DNA from: a bacterium
GTDB taxonomy: Bacteria; Patescibacteriota; Microgenomatia; JAUYPR01
Length of the DNA: 18,390 bases
Direction: 5' to 3'
Assembly (NCBI GenBank): GCA_030695785.1
Contig: JAUYPR010000021.1
Location: forward strand, 1-18,390
Part shown: piece by piece, positions 1 through 7,649 of the stretch
Position numbering within the stretch: position 1 is the first letter of the stretch
How the letters are laid out: each line of letters starts with the position of its first letter
Translations under genes and position numbers: made by a program
The notes under the pieces: generated by a model
Seen by the model: the letters and a program-made list of their open reading frames with translations, nothing else
Told to the model about the DNA's origin: nothing
Database searches by the model: none

Positions 1-2048
1 GGATGCAGGCGGCTGGTTAATTCTTCCGTCACAAACGGCATGAATGGATGCAAAAGAGTAAGAAGTGTCGTGAATGATGAAACAAGGACCGGTTGATACC
101 GTTCGCGGTCAGTCTTTGATTCTTCAAGCAGCTTGTCCGCAAATTCATGCCAGATGACTTCATAGAGAAGTTGACTGGCATCGGAGAAACGATAATGGTC
201 GAGCATGTCAGTGGTTTGGTGGACCACATCGTTCAGCCGGGCTTCAAATGCTATAGGTTTATCTGAGGCACGTGGATTTTGTGAAAAACTCGTTATGTAT
301 CTTGTAATGTTCCATAGTTTATTCGTGAAGTTGCGCATGCCGCGAATTTTTGTCTCGCCAAAATTCACATCATTCCCAGCCGCGTTCCCAAACACCAACG
401 ACATCCGCACCGCGTCCGCGCCGTAGCGATCAGCCATGTCAATAGGATCAATCACGTTGCCGATAGATTTCGACATCTTTCGTCCTTTTTCATCGCGCAC
501 CATGCCATGAAGATATACGGTCCGGAATGGAACATCATTGGTTATATACAAACCGAGCATGATCATGCGGCTGACCCAAAAGAATAAAATGTCATAGCCG
601 GTTTCCAAAACAGTTGTTGGGTAGAAACGTTTGAAATCATCAGACTGGTTTACCTTCAGCGTCGCGAAGGGCCATTGGCCCGATGAAAACCACGTATCGA
701 GCGTGTCTGGGTCTTGGGTCAATGTTTTGCCTTTGCAGTGTGGGCACACAATTGGTGGTTCGGTTGAGACGATGGGGGAATCTTCACCGCATGCATCGCA
801 ATACCAAACTGGAATGCGATGTCCCCACCACAGCTGGCGCGAGATGCACCAATCGTGCACATGTTCCATCCAATGCATATATTGTTCCCGAAATCGTTCG
901 GGCAGAATATGGATAGCTTTTTCTTCGACTGCGGCAGTTGCCTTTTTTGCTAACGGCTCGATTCTCACAAACCACTGTTTCGATACGAGTGGTTCGACCA
1001 CGGTTGCGCAGCGTTCGCACGTGCCCACCGCGTGGGTATGGTCGAAAACATCCTCGACCAATCCTTGTGCGGTCAAGTCTTCAATAATTTTTTTCCGTGC
1101 ATCAAGCGTTTTCATTGCTGTGTAAGGATGGGCCTCGTTCGTCATGCAACCGTTTTCTCCAATGACTTTGATGGATGGAAGTTTATGCCGACTGGCAATG
1201 TCAAAATCGTTTGGGTCATGTGCAGGTGTCACTTTGATCGCACCGGTTCCGAATACTGGGTCAACCGCACGATCTGCGATGATCGGAATATCGCGGTTGA
1301 CGAGTGGAAGACGGACCATTTTTCCAACAAGATGTTTGTATCGCTTGTCCGTTGGATGGACGGCGACGGCCGTATCGCCAAGCATTGTTTCAGGTCGTGT
1401 GGTTGCAACCAGAATAGACGAAGACGTATCCCCCGCGAGGGGATAGCGAAGAATAAAGAGCTTCGAAGGTGTCTCAATATGATCAACCTCAAGGTCGGAT
1501 AACACGGTCGCACAGCGTGGGCACCAATTGATCATCCGGGCACCCCGGTAAATGAGGCCATCGTTATACAGCCGGACAAAGGTTTCTGTCACAATGCGGC
1601 TGACGTCTGGGTCCAACGTGAATCGTTTGCGGCTCCAATCGCACGATGCGCCCAACGAGCGCAATTGACTCTCCATTTCTTTGCGCGATTCCATGCAAAA
1701 GGAATAACACTGTTGATAAAACTCCTCCCGCCCTAAATCAAACCGCGTTTTGCCAAGTCTTTTCAGTTTGCGTTCGAACACCACTTGCGTGTAAATCCCA
1801 CCGTGATCTGCTCCAGGGATCCACACCGTTGCATCTCCCCTCATGCGGTGGTAGCGGATGAGAATATCTTGAATCGTCACAAACAGCGCGTGCCCAACAT
1901 GCAGCCGGCCATCTGCATTTGGCGGCGGCATGATGATGCAAAACGGCTGCTCGCCGTCCTTTTTTTTGCCCGGCGCAAACGCGCCGCTTTTTTCCCACGC
2001 GGCATACCATTTTGTTTCAACGCCTTGGTGATTGTATATTTTATCCAT
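1..2048 (-). CDS. valS: Valyl-tRNA synthetase, C-terminal part cut by window edge
   Basis: Class Ia aminoacyl-tRNA synthetase that charges tRNA-Val with valine in the cytoplasm. I translated the minus strand from the ATG at 2048; 682 codons are present and the gene runs off the left edge. The ATP-binding HIGH-type motif is HVGH at residues 50-53, preceded by PPPNADGRL. KMSKS is at residues 524-528, followed by IGN. The editing-domain stretch TTRPETMLGDTAVAVHP is present. Cysteine pairs CPRC, CERC and CDAC/CPHC suggest zinc ribbons. All these motifs and the last visible residues stay in one frame, so I see no frameshift. The start overlaps the stop of the upstream CPBP gene by 8 bases (ATGGATAA), so translation is probably coupled. 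The C-terminal anticodon-binding domain is only partly inside the window. Confidence 0.96.
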   Translation of the reverse strand, partial: MDKIYNHQGVETKWYAAWEKSGAFAPGKKKDGEQPFCIIMPPPNADGRLHVGHALFVTIQDILIRYHRMRGDATVWIPGADHGGIYTQVVFERKLKRLGKTRFDLGREEFYQQCYSFCMESRKEMESQLRSLGASCDWSRKRFTLDPDVSRIVTETFVRLYNDGLIYRGARMINWCPRCATVLSDLEVDHIETPSKLFILRYPLAGDTSSSILVATTRPETMLGDTAVAVHPTDKRYKHLVGKMVRLPLVNRDIPIIADRAVDPVFGTGAIKVTPAHDPNDFDIASRHKLPSIKVIGENGCMTNEAHPYTAMKTLDARKKIIEDLTAQGLVEDVFDHTHAVGTCERCATVVEPLVSKQWFVRIEPLAKKATAAVEEKAIHILPERFREQYMHWMEHVHDWCISRQLWWGHRIPVWYCDACGEDSPIVSTEPPIVCPHCKGKTLTQDPDTLDTWFSSGQWPFATLKVNQSDDFKRFYPTTVLETGYDILFFWVSRMIMLGLYITNDVPFRTVYLHGMVRDEKGRKMSKSIGNVIDPIDMADRYGADAVRMSLVFGNAAGNDVNFGETKIRGMRNFTNKLWNITRYITSFSQNPRASDKPIAFEARLNDVVHQTTDMLDHYRFSDASQLLYEVIWHEFADKLLEESKTDRERYQPVLVSSFTTLLTLLHPFMPFVTEELTSRLH

Positions 2049-3003
2049 GCGCAAGAAAGTTCTCCGTGTTTGACGCAAACAAAGCAAGAGCTAAAAGTCC
2101 CATGTTGTACCACATGTGTGTCAATATACTCGTCGTCAAATTGTACCGCATGCGCAGGAAGCCAAGCACGATCGCGGGCAGAAACAACAAGAGTGCGATA
2201 GGGTGGAAACTATTTTGCGGAAGGTGCACCATGACAAAAAATACCACGGTGAACCAAAATCCAAGTAGCGGCTGTAACAACCCGCGAAAAAGCATTTCTT
2301 CACCCAACGCAACCAAAATGGGAATGAGGAAGATTGTTGTTGGGGTCAAGGATTTCTCAAGCAGGGTATAGGTGGTGGGTTGTTCTGTCAGCCATTGTTC
2401 GGGCGAAAAACCAAGTGCAGTGCCGATAATCGCGATGAGTCCGAGAACAAAAATCAGTCCGACATACAAAGCGACGGTCGCAATGAGGGAAATCGAAAAT
2501 GTTCTGATCGTTGGCCGTGTCAACCCAAAGCTTGCCAAGATGGCGGAAAATGACACTCCATTCCACAACCCGGCCGCGAGCAAACTGCCGAACACGAAAA
2601 TGCTTTCTTGAAATGCAACGTCCGGCAACGCCACGTTCAATGTTTCAGGTAACTGCTGTATGAGTATTCCGCTCAGTGTATTGATGATGAGAAGCCAAAC
2701 TGCGACGAGAAGAAAAACGTGGGAGGGGCAATCAAGGTCCATGGGCACGAATCGGCAAAGAAACTGCCGCGTTGGACGGAAGAGGATTGCGCTCACTCCG
2801 ACAAAAGCCAAAAGTATTGGCACCGCGTGCGGCACGCCCCTGGTGATACCTGCGTATGCGGCAACGAGGAGGAGGATGGGCGGCAAAAAGAGGAGCCCTT
2901 TGCTTCCAATGCGGCCGAGGGTTGGGTGCGTATCCGCCCGCCGCGCAAGAAATACGGCAAGCAATAGAAGACCAACAAAGAAGAATTTAAAGAAAGACTC
3001 CAT
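2041..3003 (-). CDS. CPBP family intramembrane metalloprotease (CAAX/Abi type)
   Basis: Very hydrophobic protein of about 320 residues with roughly eight predicted membrane segments. Near the C-terminus it carries the signature of CPBP proteases: EEMLFRG (Glu235, Glu236, Arg240), a following MVHLP (His260) and HMWYN (His296, Asn300). Known members cleave prenylated or other membrane substrates, or act in bacteriocin and stress immunity; the substrate here cannot be told. I chose the ATG at 3003 over the in-frame GTG at 3009 because a -10 box (TAAAAT, 3017-3012) ends 8 bases before it, matching the leaderless pattern seen across the window. The stop overlaps the valS start, so the two form one operon; no functional link between them is evident. 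Confidence 0.9.
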   Translation of the reverse strand: MESFFKFFFVGLLLLAVFLARRADTHPTLGRIGSKGLLFLPPILLLVAAYAGITRGVPHAVPILLAFVGVSAILFRPTRQFLCRFVPMDLDCPSHVFLLVAVWLLIINTLSGILIQQLPETLNVALPDVAFQESIFVFGSLLAAGLWNGVSFSAILASFGLTRPTIRTFSISLIATVALYVGLIFVLGLIAIIGTALGFSPEQWLTEQPTTYTLLEKSLTPTTIFLIPILVALGEEMLFRGLLQPLLGFWFTVVFFVMVHLPQNSFHPIALLLFLPAIVLGFLRMRYNLTTSILTHMWYNMGLLALALFASNTENFLAHG

Positions 3004-3011
3004 GAACACTC

Positions 3012-3041
3012 ATTTTAGCGTAAACGGAGTTCTCTTGTCAT
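3012..3041 (-). promoter_or_regulatory. Promoter of the CPBP-valS operon
   Basis: Read on the minus strand: -35 ATGACA (3041-3036), 18-base spacer, -10 TAAAAT (3017-3012), then 8 bases to the ATG at 3003. The expected transcription start falls at or within a base or two of the start codon. No Shine-Dalgarno sequence lies between. Confidence 0.6.
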
Positions 3042-3142
3042 GCCGGATATTTGCAGGGACATATCGGAGCTAAAGCCTGAAGAAAAACCAGAAGAAAAAC
3101 GATCAAGCGTCTCCTGACTTAGGACATGAACGGGGGCGCTGC

Positions 3143-3171
3143 TTGACTTCCCCTATATAACCATATATAAT
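3143..3171 (+). promoter_or_regulatory. Promoter of the fic gene (leaderless type)
   Basis: TTGACT (3143-3148), 17-base spacer, TATAAT (3166-3171), then 7 bases to the ATG at 3179. Transcription should start at about the A of the ATG, and there is no ribosome-binding site. The -10 box is inside a tandem 10-base repeat (3151-3180) and inside a palindrome listed separately. Confidence 0.8.
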
Positions 3172-3182
3172 CATATATATGG
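3161..3182 (+). promoter_or_regulatory. Perfect palindrome over the fic -10 box and start codon (candidate operator)
   Basis: CCATATATA (3161-3169), 4-base spacer, TATATATGG (3174-3182) form a perfect inverted repeat that spans the -10 box and the ATG. The Fic protein ends in a winged-helix-like domain, so autorepression is a reasonable inference. The sequence is simple AT alternation, which lowers its weight. It lies in the leading part of the transcript and is not followed by a T-run, so it is not a terminator. Confidence 0.5.
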
Positions 3183-4243
3183 CTGGTATAACCCGTTTTG
3201 ACAAAAGATTAATCCAGATCCCTCATGAGATTTGGTCAAAAATAGCTCAAATTGAGGAGCTGAAAGGACGATGGATTCAGGGTACAAACCTAAGCCCTCA
3301 GTTTTTAAATAGGCTTAAAAGATCAGTTCTGATTATCTCTACCGGAGCATCAACACGCATTGAAGGGGCAAAGCTGTCTGATGAAGCGGTTGAGGATCTT
3401 ATGCGCGGTATAGCAATAGAAAAGTTTAGTGACCGTGATAAAGAGGAAGTCCGAGGTTATTTTGAACTACTGCAAAACGTTTTTAATTCTTGGGAAGATG
3501 TAGGTTTTAATGAGGGCAGTATTAAACACCTGCACAAAGAACTTCTTAAATATGTCGAAGAAGACGCTCTTCATAGGGGTAATTATAAGAGTGGAGATAA
3601 TAAAGTCCAGATGGTAGATGGTCAAGGCAGATCCATTGGTGTAATTTTTGATACTACTCCGGCATATCTCACACCAAAAGAGATGAATGAACTGGTTGAC
3701 TGGACCAAAATGGTCTTGAGTTCGAAAAAATATCATCCTTTGCTTGTCATAGGTAATTTCATTGTCGAACTCCTGAATATTCATCCGTTTAAAGATGGTA
3801 ATGGGCGCTTATCCCGCATTTTAACCAACCTGCTGCTCCTCAAAGCTGGCTATTTGTACATACCCTATGTTTCTCATGAAAAATTAGTTGAAGACAACAA
3901 GCCGGACTACTACATGGCACTGCGAACAAGCCAAAAGACTTTTAAAACAAAAGCCGAGAGTATTAGCGCCTGGCTTGATTTTTTCTTGAGCGTACTGTTA
4001 TCTCAATCACAAATGGCTATAAATCTGATAACAGAGGAGAATATTGAAATTTTATTATCGCCAAAACAATTGGCAGTTTGGCAATATTTGCAGGAGGTGA
4101 ATGAAGCTTCCCCCAATGATATTGCCAAAAATGCCCAAATTGCTCGTATAACCGTCAACCAGGTTTTAAATAAACTCCTTCATCTTAAAAAAATTGAGCG
4201 GATTGGAGAAGGATCAAGTATTCGCTATCGAAAAGTGCGCTGA
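3179..4243 (+). CDS. Fic family AMPylase-type protein with C-terminal winged helix
   Basis: 354 residues. The Fic active-site motif HPFKDGNGRLSR is complete at 202-213, with catalytic His202 and the GNGR phosphate-binding loop. Fic proteins usually transfer AMP, or another nucleotide part, onto a hydroxyl of a target protein. An inhibitory-helix motif STRIEG is at 58-63 (Glu62), placed before the Fic core as in self-inhibited class II Fic proteins. Residues about 293-354 look like a winged helix-turn-helix (SPNDIAKNAQIARITVNQVL). There is no separate antitoxin gene next to it. Its base composition is clearly more AT-rich than valS or groEL and it has its own promoter and flanks, which suggests acquisition by transfer. 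Its target is unknown. Confidence 0.93.
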   Translation: MAGITRFDKRLIQIPHEIWSKIAQIEELKGRWIQGTNLSPQFLNRLKRSVLIISTGASTRIEGAKLSDEAVEDLMRGIAIEKFSDRDKEEVRGYFELLQNVFNSWEDVGFNEGSIKHLHKELLKYVEEDALHRGNYKSGDNKVQMVDGQGRSIGVIFDTTPAYLTPKEMNELVDWTKMVLSSKKYHPLLVIGNFIVELLNIHPFKDGNGRLSRILTNLLLLKAGYLYIPYVSHEKLVEDNKPDYYMALRTSQKTFKTKAESISAWLDFFLSVLLSQSQMAINLITEENIEILLSPKQLAVWQYLQEVNEASPNDIAKNAQIARITVNQVLNKLLHLKKIERIGEGSSIRYRKVR

Positions 4244-4339
4244 TGAAATGTAAGCGTCTAGGTGTTCTTTAAGGTTTTCTTGAGCAATCCTATGTCCTTG
4301 GTGATACGGGTGAATTTTTAGAAACTGGAGAAGCCGAAG

Positions 4340-4717
4340 TTATAGATTGGAACGAAGGTGGGAAATTGGGTGGATTTTTCCTTGAAAGAGAGATCGAATT
4401 GGATTCTTCATGGATGGTTTTTGAGGAATGGGATCGGTTATTGGTTGATGTGCATGGGCATATGCATCAAGGTATTCCTCCGAAATCGTCGGCACGATGC
4501 TTGAGGCTGTCATGCGCAATTGCTCAATTTGCTTTCGAATTACTCCTCTTGCCCTTGTTCCCTCTTGCTGCACTTGTGCTTGAGCGACTATGGATGTGAA
4601 ATGAAGCGTCTTATCTTTACGAATGATTCGATGAATGCTCGCTCGAGCATCCTTCCACGCTTGAGTTCCGCGGTCTTTTATGTCCTGTCCCCACGCAGCT
4701 CTATAGGACTCTTGCAT
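4340..4717 (-). CDS. Unrecognised 125-aa hydrophilic protein
   Basis: I do not recognise a family. The protein is charged and mostly helical-looking (for example AWKDARASIHRIIRKD and GVIRKQIEQLRM), with a proline-rich stretch near residues 93-104 and a basic C-terminus. There is no signal peptide, membrane segment or cysteine cluster. I believe it is a real gene because a fully consensus promoter ends exactly where a leaderless start should be (see 4726-4754). It lies downstream of tsaD on the same strand, but the promoter begins after the tsaD stop, so it is probably expressed on its own. It converges with fic across a gap of about 96 bases with no clear terminator. Confidence 0.7.
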   Translation of the reverse strand: MQESYRAAWGQDIKDRGTQAWKDARASIHRIIRKDKTLHFTSIVAQAQVQQEGTRARGVIRKQIEQLRMTASSIVPTISEEYLDAYAHAHQPITDPIPQKPSMKNPIRSLFQGKIHPISHLRSNL

Positions 4718-4725
4718 ATAGGAGT

Positions 4726-4754
4726 ATTATAGGACATTTTTGGTTCTGTGTCAA
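4726..4754 (-). promoter_or_regulatory. Consensus sigma70-type promoter of the 125-aa gene
   Basis: On the minus strand: TTGACA (4754-4749), 17-base spacer, TATAAT (4731-4726), both hexamers at full consensus, then 8 bases to the ATG at 4717. It is the strongest-looking promoter in the window and again leaves room for at most a base or two of leader. Confidence 0.88.
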
Positions 4755-4776
4755 GCTTGCTTGCAATGTTCCATTG

Positions 4777-5757
4777 TCAAATTGCTTGACGGTCGAGCGA
4801 AAGGTTTGGCGCAACGTCAACGCTCTCCCATGGAATTGGGTGGAAATTGAAATGCGCGTACCGTGCAACCATGACGGCATTGTCAGTACACAAGGTTGGT
4901 GGAGGAATATGGAGGTCAATTTCTAATTCAAACTTATCGCGAAGGCGAGAATTTGCGGCGACACCGCCGGCAACGACGACGTGTGCGACCTTGTGTTGTT
5001 GAGCCGCTCGCACGGTTTTTAGAACCAGCACATCTACGATTGCTTCTTGAATACTTGCCGCAAGATCAGCGCGTTGTTGATCATCTAGGTGTTGGTCATG
5101 GATGATGCGGCTGACTGCGGTTTTAAGTCCACTAAAAGAAAAGTCGAGACTATCATCATCGAGCATTGGTCTTGGGACAGGAAACGCATCGGGGTTTCCA
5201 TGTTCAGCCAATTTTGCTATTGCCGGCCCGCCTGGATAGGGAAGACCGAGGAGCCGGCCGGTTTTATCAAACGCCTCTCCAGCCGCGTCATCGCGTGTCC
5301 CACCAAGATACTCCCATTCCCCATGGTTTTTTGAAAGAATCAAATCAGTGTGTCCGCCAGACGTCAACAGTCCGATCCAGGGAAACGGGGGTGGGGGAAT
5401 AGCATAAAAATGCGCGAGCAGATGATTCACTGGCACGATCGGTTTTCCCCACACGACCGCAAGCGTTTTTGCTGTCTCGACTCCGACGAGTAAGGAGCCG
5501 ATGAGTCCCGGTCCAAAAGTAACAGCAATGGAGTCAATGTCAACGCTTTTGACGCGCGCTTGCTGAAGCGTTTCGTGCAGAACAGGAATCATCGACGAAA
5601 GTTGCGCCCGCGCTGCCTGCTCTGGCACCACGCCACCGTATTGTTGGTGGATCTTCACTGAACTTGCCACAACATTGCTGCGGATTATTGAGCCGTCTTG
5701 AACAACGGAAGCGGCAGTCTCATCACAGCTCGTTTCAATCCCAAGAATGACACTCAT
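4777..5757 (-). CDS. tsaD: tRNA N6-adenosine threonylcarbamoyltransferase TsaD
   Basis: 326 residues, normal for the family (about 330-340). TsaD moves the threonylcarbamoyl group from TC-AMP to A37 of tRNAs that read ANN codons, working with TsaB and TsaE. Visible family features: N-terminal ILGIETSCDETAASVV, the metal-binding pair His112 and His116 in NHLLAHF, the stretch LLTSGGHTDLIL, the DDAAGEAFDKTGRLLGL segment, and the C-terminal AGGVAANSRLR with CTDNAVMVA. An in-frame extension to 5883 exists but lies inside the upstream gene; the ATG at 5757 begins MSVILGIETSCDET as expected. That ATG overlaps the stop of the VanW gene (ATGA, 5754-5757), so the two are co-translated. Neither tsaB nor tsaE is visible here. 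Confidence 0.96.
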   Translation of the reverse strand: MSVILGIETSCDETAASVVQDGSIIRSNVVASSVKIHQQYGGVVPEQAARAQLSSMIPVLHETLQQARVKSVDIDSIAVTFGPGLIGSLLVGVETAKTLAVVWGKPIVPVNHLLAHFYAIPPPPFPWIGLLTSGGHTDLILSKNHGEWEYLGGTRDDAAGEAFDKTGRLLGLPYPGGPAIAKLAEHGNPDAFPVPRPMLDDDSLDFSFSGLKTAVSRIIHDQHLDDQQRADLAASIQEAIVDVLVLKTVRAAQQHKVAHVVVAGGVAANSRLRDKFELEIDLHIPPPTLCTDNAVMVARYAHFNFHPIPWESVDVAPNLSLDRQAI

Positions 5758-7601
5758 CCCGTCCCCACCAAATACACGGCTTGCCAATTGCGATAGATGC
5801 TTTGAAAGGTTGCGTCGTACAGTGTTTCCCCACTGCGCGTGACGGTGCGGCGAAATTTCACGGTTGCACCCCACGCCTCCCAATCCACCTGCTGCGTTGT
5901 TCCTTTTGGAATAGTTGGGTCGTCTTGATATTTTGCATCCGGGGGTTTTTGTTCATTGGTGATGGTTGGTTTAGTGATCGTGACTGACCGGCCGTCGGGT
6001 TTTCCATACAGTTCAACCGTGAGCATGTTTCCTACGATTGTTGTTTGAATAAGAATAGGAGTATCGGTATCGTTCTTGAACGCAAAGTCCACGGTCGGCG
6101 AAAAAACAGTCGCATCAAACCCAGGCGGACTATTTTGCTCATAATACCCCACGCGATACGCATGGGCGGTGCGTTTTTCAATGGGGAGTCCCGCGTTCAG
6201 CGCGGCGCGGAAGAGTGTCGTGGACACTTGACACACGCCGCCGCCATCGTCCAGTACGGTGCGGCCTTCTTGAATGACATAGGCTTTTTTGAACCCAGAA
6301 CTTTCGGAAATTTCACCAACGGTCGCATTGAAGGAAAATTCTTGCCCGGGAGCAACCAGTATCCCATTCATCCGACTTGCGGAAAGCCCGATGTTAAAGA
6401 TACGGTTGGGAATGGAACCCGCAAACAACGAGACCCCCCGCCCCAAAAGAGCTGTGATGCCGAGATTATTGACTTTGTCCGTCGTAATTTCCGGCGCGGT
6501 TATTTGGACCGGGAGGGGAAGAACGGCGGACGTGCTCGCGGGGATGTTTGTCAAGACATCGCGGAGAAAAGCTGCAGATTGTGTTGCATCAATGGTTTTG
6601 CCGCTCTTGCTTGGCCGAAATGCAAGGACGCGCCCGCCTTCCATGCGAAACAGTGCATTGACTGGTCTAGTATTATAGGTGTTGGCCAGACGTTGGATTT
6701 CTCCGGCGATCGCCGCGTCTGAGATGGATGCCAACCTTTCTTCAGGCGGCGGATAAAAGTGAAGGCGTTCATCCAGCATGGCGCTAGACAGAAGCGGCGA
6801 TTGTGGGCGTGGTGGAGTAAAGAATTGCACGAGCGCAGATTTTTCGAGCGGAATCTCATGGTCTTCCAACTGGAGGATTGGTGGGTTTATGATCCACGCG
6901 GAGAGGATGGGCAGGTTTTTTTCGAACATGGCCTGCATGTTTTCGGTCGATTGAAGGGGAATTTCAATTGGAGTTTTGGTTGGGCGTGTAATCATCATCG
7001 CCAGTGCATCGACGAGCTTTCCACGATCGACCACAGTGCCAGAAATGCCCGGTTCAATGGTCAGTGTTTCGTTTTGGAAACGGTAGGTTGGGGATGTTCC
7101 GATCGAGGAAACTTGGAGAAGTATTGGATTTAATGTTTCAATGACTGTTGCTGGATTCGCGGCGAGGATTGGCTGAAGATCGAGTTGTTTTAAAGCAGCA
7201 CGCCATCGGTCAACGATCATCATTCTGAGATTTTTGCTTCGGCCGATATCCCACGCCGCATCCACGGTGGTATCAATGTCAATGTGAACCCCAAGATCTT
7301 CCGGGCGCAACTGCCACGATACGCCGTTGCTTTCCAAGGTGATCGTGTCTTGTTCTAATTGTGTTGCCAGTGGCCTAAGCGTTGTTCGTACTTCATCTCT
7401 TGTGAGATTTCCTATTGAAACTCCCGCAACAGTGAGCCCGAGCACGGTGCGGTCCTTTGTTGCCAAGACATACGCACCGAGCGAAACGAAAAGAAGTCCA
7501 ACGACGAATGTAGCCGCGAAGAAAGCGACGCGACGCAAATTGCGGCCCAGGTTCAACGTTGTACGCAGTATTGTCCATCTTCGTTTCCACATCTTCTCCA
7601 T
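5754..7601 (-). CDS. VanW/G5-domain membrane-anchored cell-surface protein
   Basis: 615 residues. A basic N-terminus is followed by one membrane segment at about 24-46, so the bulk should lie outside the membrane. Residues about 55-370 resemble the putative peptidoglycan-binding repeats often found before VanW domains. The VanW domain is at about 399-532, with NRIFNIGLSASRMNG, the hallmark GGGVCQVSTTLF (453-464, Cys457) and AHAYRVGYY. A G5-like domain follows at about 537-611. VanW is named from vancomycin-resistance clusters but its reaction is not established; such proteins are common in Gram-positive and CPR envelopes and do not imply resistance. Unlike most first genes here, the ATG has a Shine-Dalgarno-like AAGGTGG six bases upstream. 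It forms an operon with tsaD through an ATGA overlap. Confidence 0.92.
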   Translation of the reverse strand: MEKMWKRRWTILRTTLNLGRNLRRVAFFAATFVVGLLFVSLGAYVLATKDRTVLGLTVAGVSIGNLTRDEVRTTLRPLATQLEQDTITLESNGVSWQLRPEDLGVHIDIDTTVDAAWDIGRSKNLRMMIVDRWRAALKQLDLQPILAANPATVIETLNPILLQVSSIGTSPTYRFQNETLTIEPGISGTVVDRGKLVDALAMMITRPTKTPIEIPLQSTENMQAMFEKNLPILSAWIINPPILQLEDHEIPLEKSALVQFFTPPRPQSPLLSSAMLDERLHFYPPPEERLASISDAAIAGEIQRLANTYNTRPVNALFRMEGGRVLAFRPSKSGKTIDATQSAAFLRDVLTNIPASTSAVLPLPVQITAPEITTDKVNNLGITALLGRGVSLFAGSIPNRIFNIGLSASRMNGILVAPGQEFSFNATVGEISESSGFKKAYVIQEGRTVLDDGGGVCQVSTTLFRAALNAGLPIEKRTAHAYRVGYYEQNSPPGFDATVFSPTVDFAFKNDTDTPILIQTTIVGNMLTVELYGKPDGRSVTITKPTITNEQKPPDAKYQDDPTIPKGTTQQVDWEAWGATVKFRRTVTRSGETLYDATFQSIYRNWQAVYLVGTG

Positions 7602-7612
7602 AGTCTACCACC

Positions 7613-7642
7613 TTGCTTTCTCCCGGGGCGGTGAGGTAGGAT
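7613..7642 (+). promoter_or_regulatory. Probable promoter of the solute-binding protein gene
   Basis: TTGCTT (7613-7618), 18-base spacer, TAGGAT (7637-7642), then 7 bases to the ATG at 7650. The -35 is weak (TTG only). It overlaps the start of the divergent VanW gene, so the two directions may interfere. Confidence 0.5.
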
Positions 7643-7649
7643 AGTGGAA

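Noticed and set aside
3040..3117. 25-aa plus-strand frame upstream of fic (starts MPDIC, rich in E/K)
   Set aside because: It overlaps the CPBP promoter on the other strand, has no promoter or ribosome-binding site at a fitting distance, and shows no family features.
4244..4339. Terminator or small RNA between fic and the 125-aa gene
   Set aside because: I see no stable hairpin with a T-run on either strand and no promoter. I see nothing definite in this gap.
6045..6722. 225-aa plus-strand open frame
   Set aside because: Antisense shadow of the well-supported VanW gene; composition is irregular and there is no start signal.
5754..7601. Vancomycin resistance gene
   Set aside because: VanW-domain proteins are widespread envelope proteins with no shown resistance role by themselves, and no vanHAX-type genes are present.
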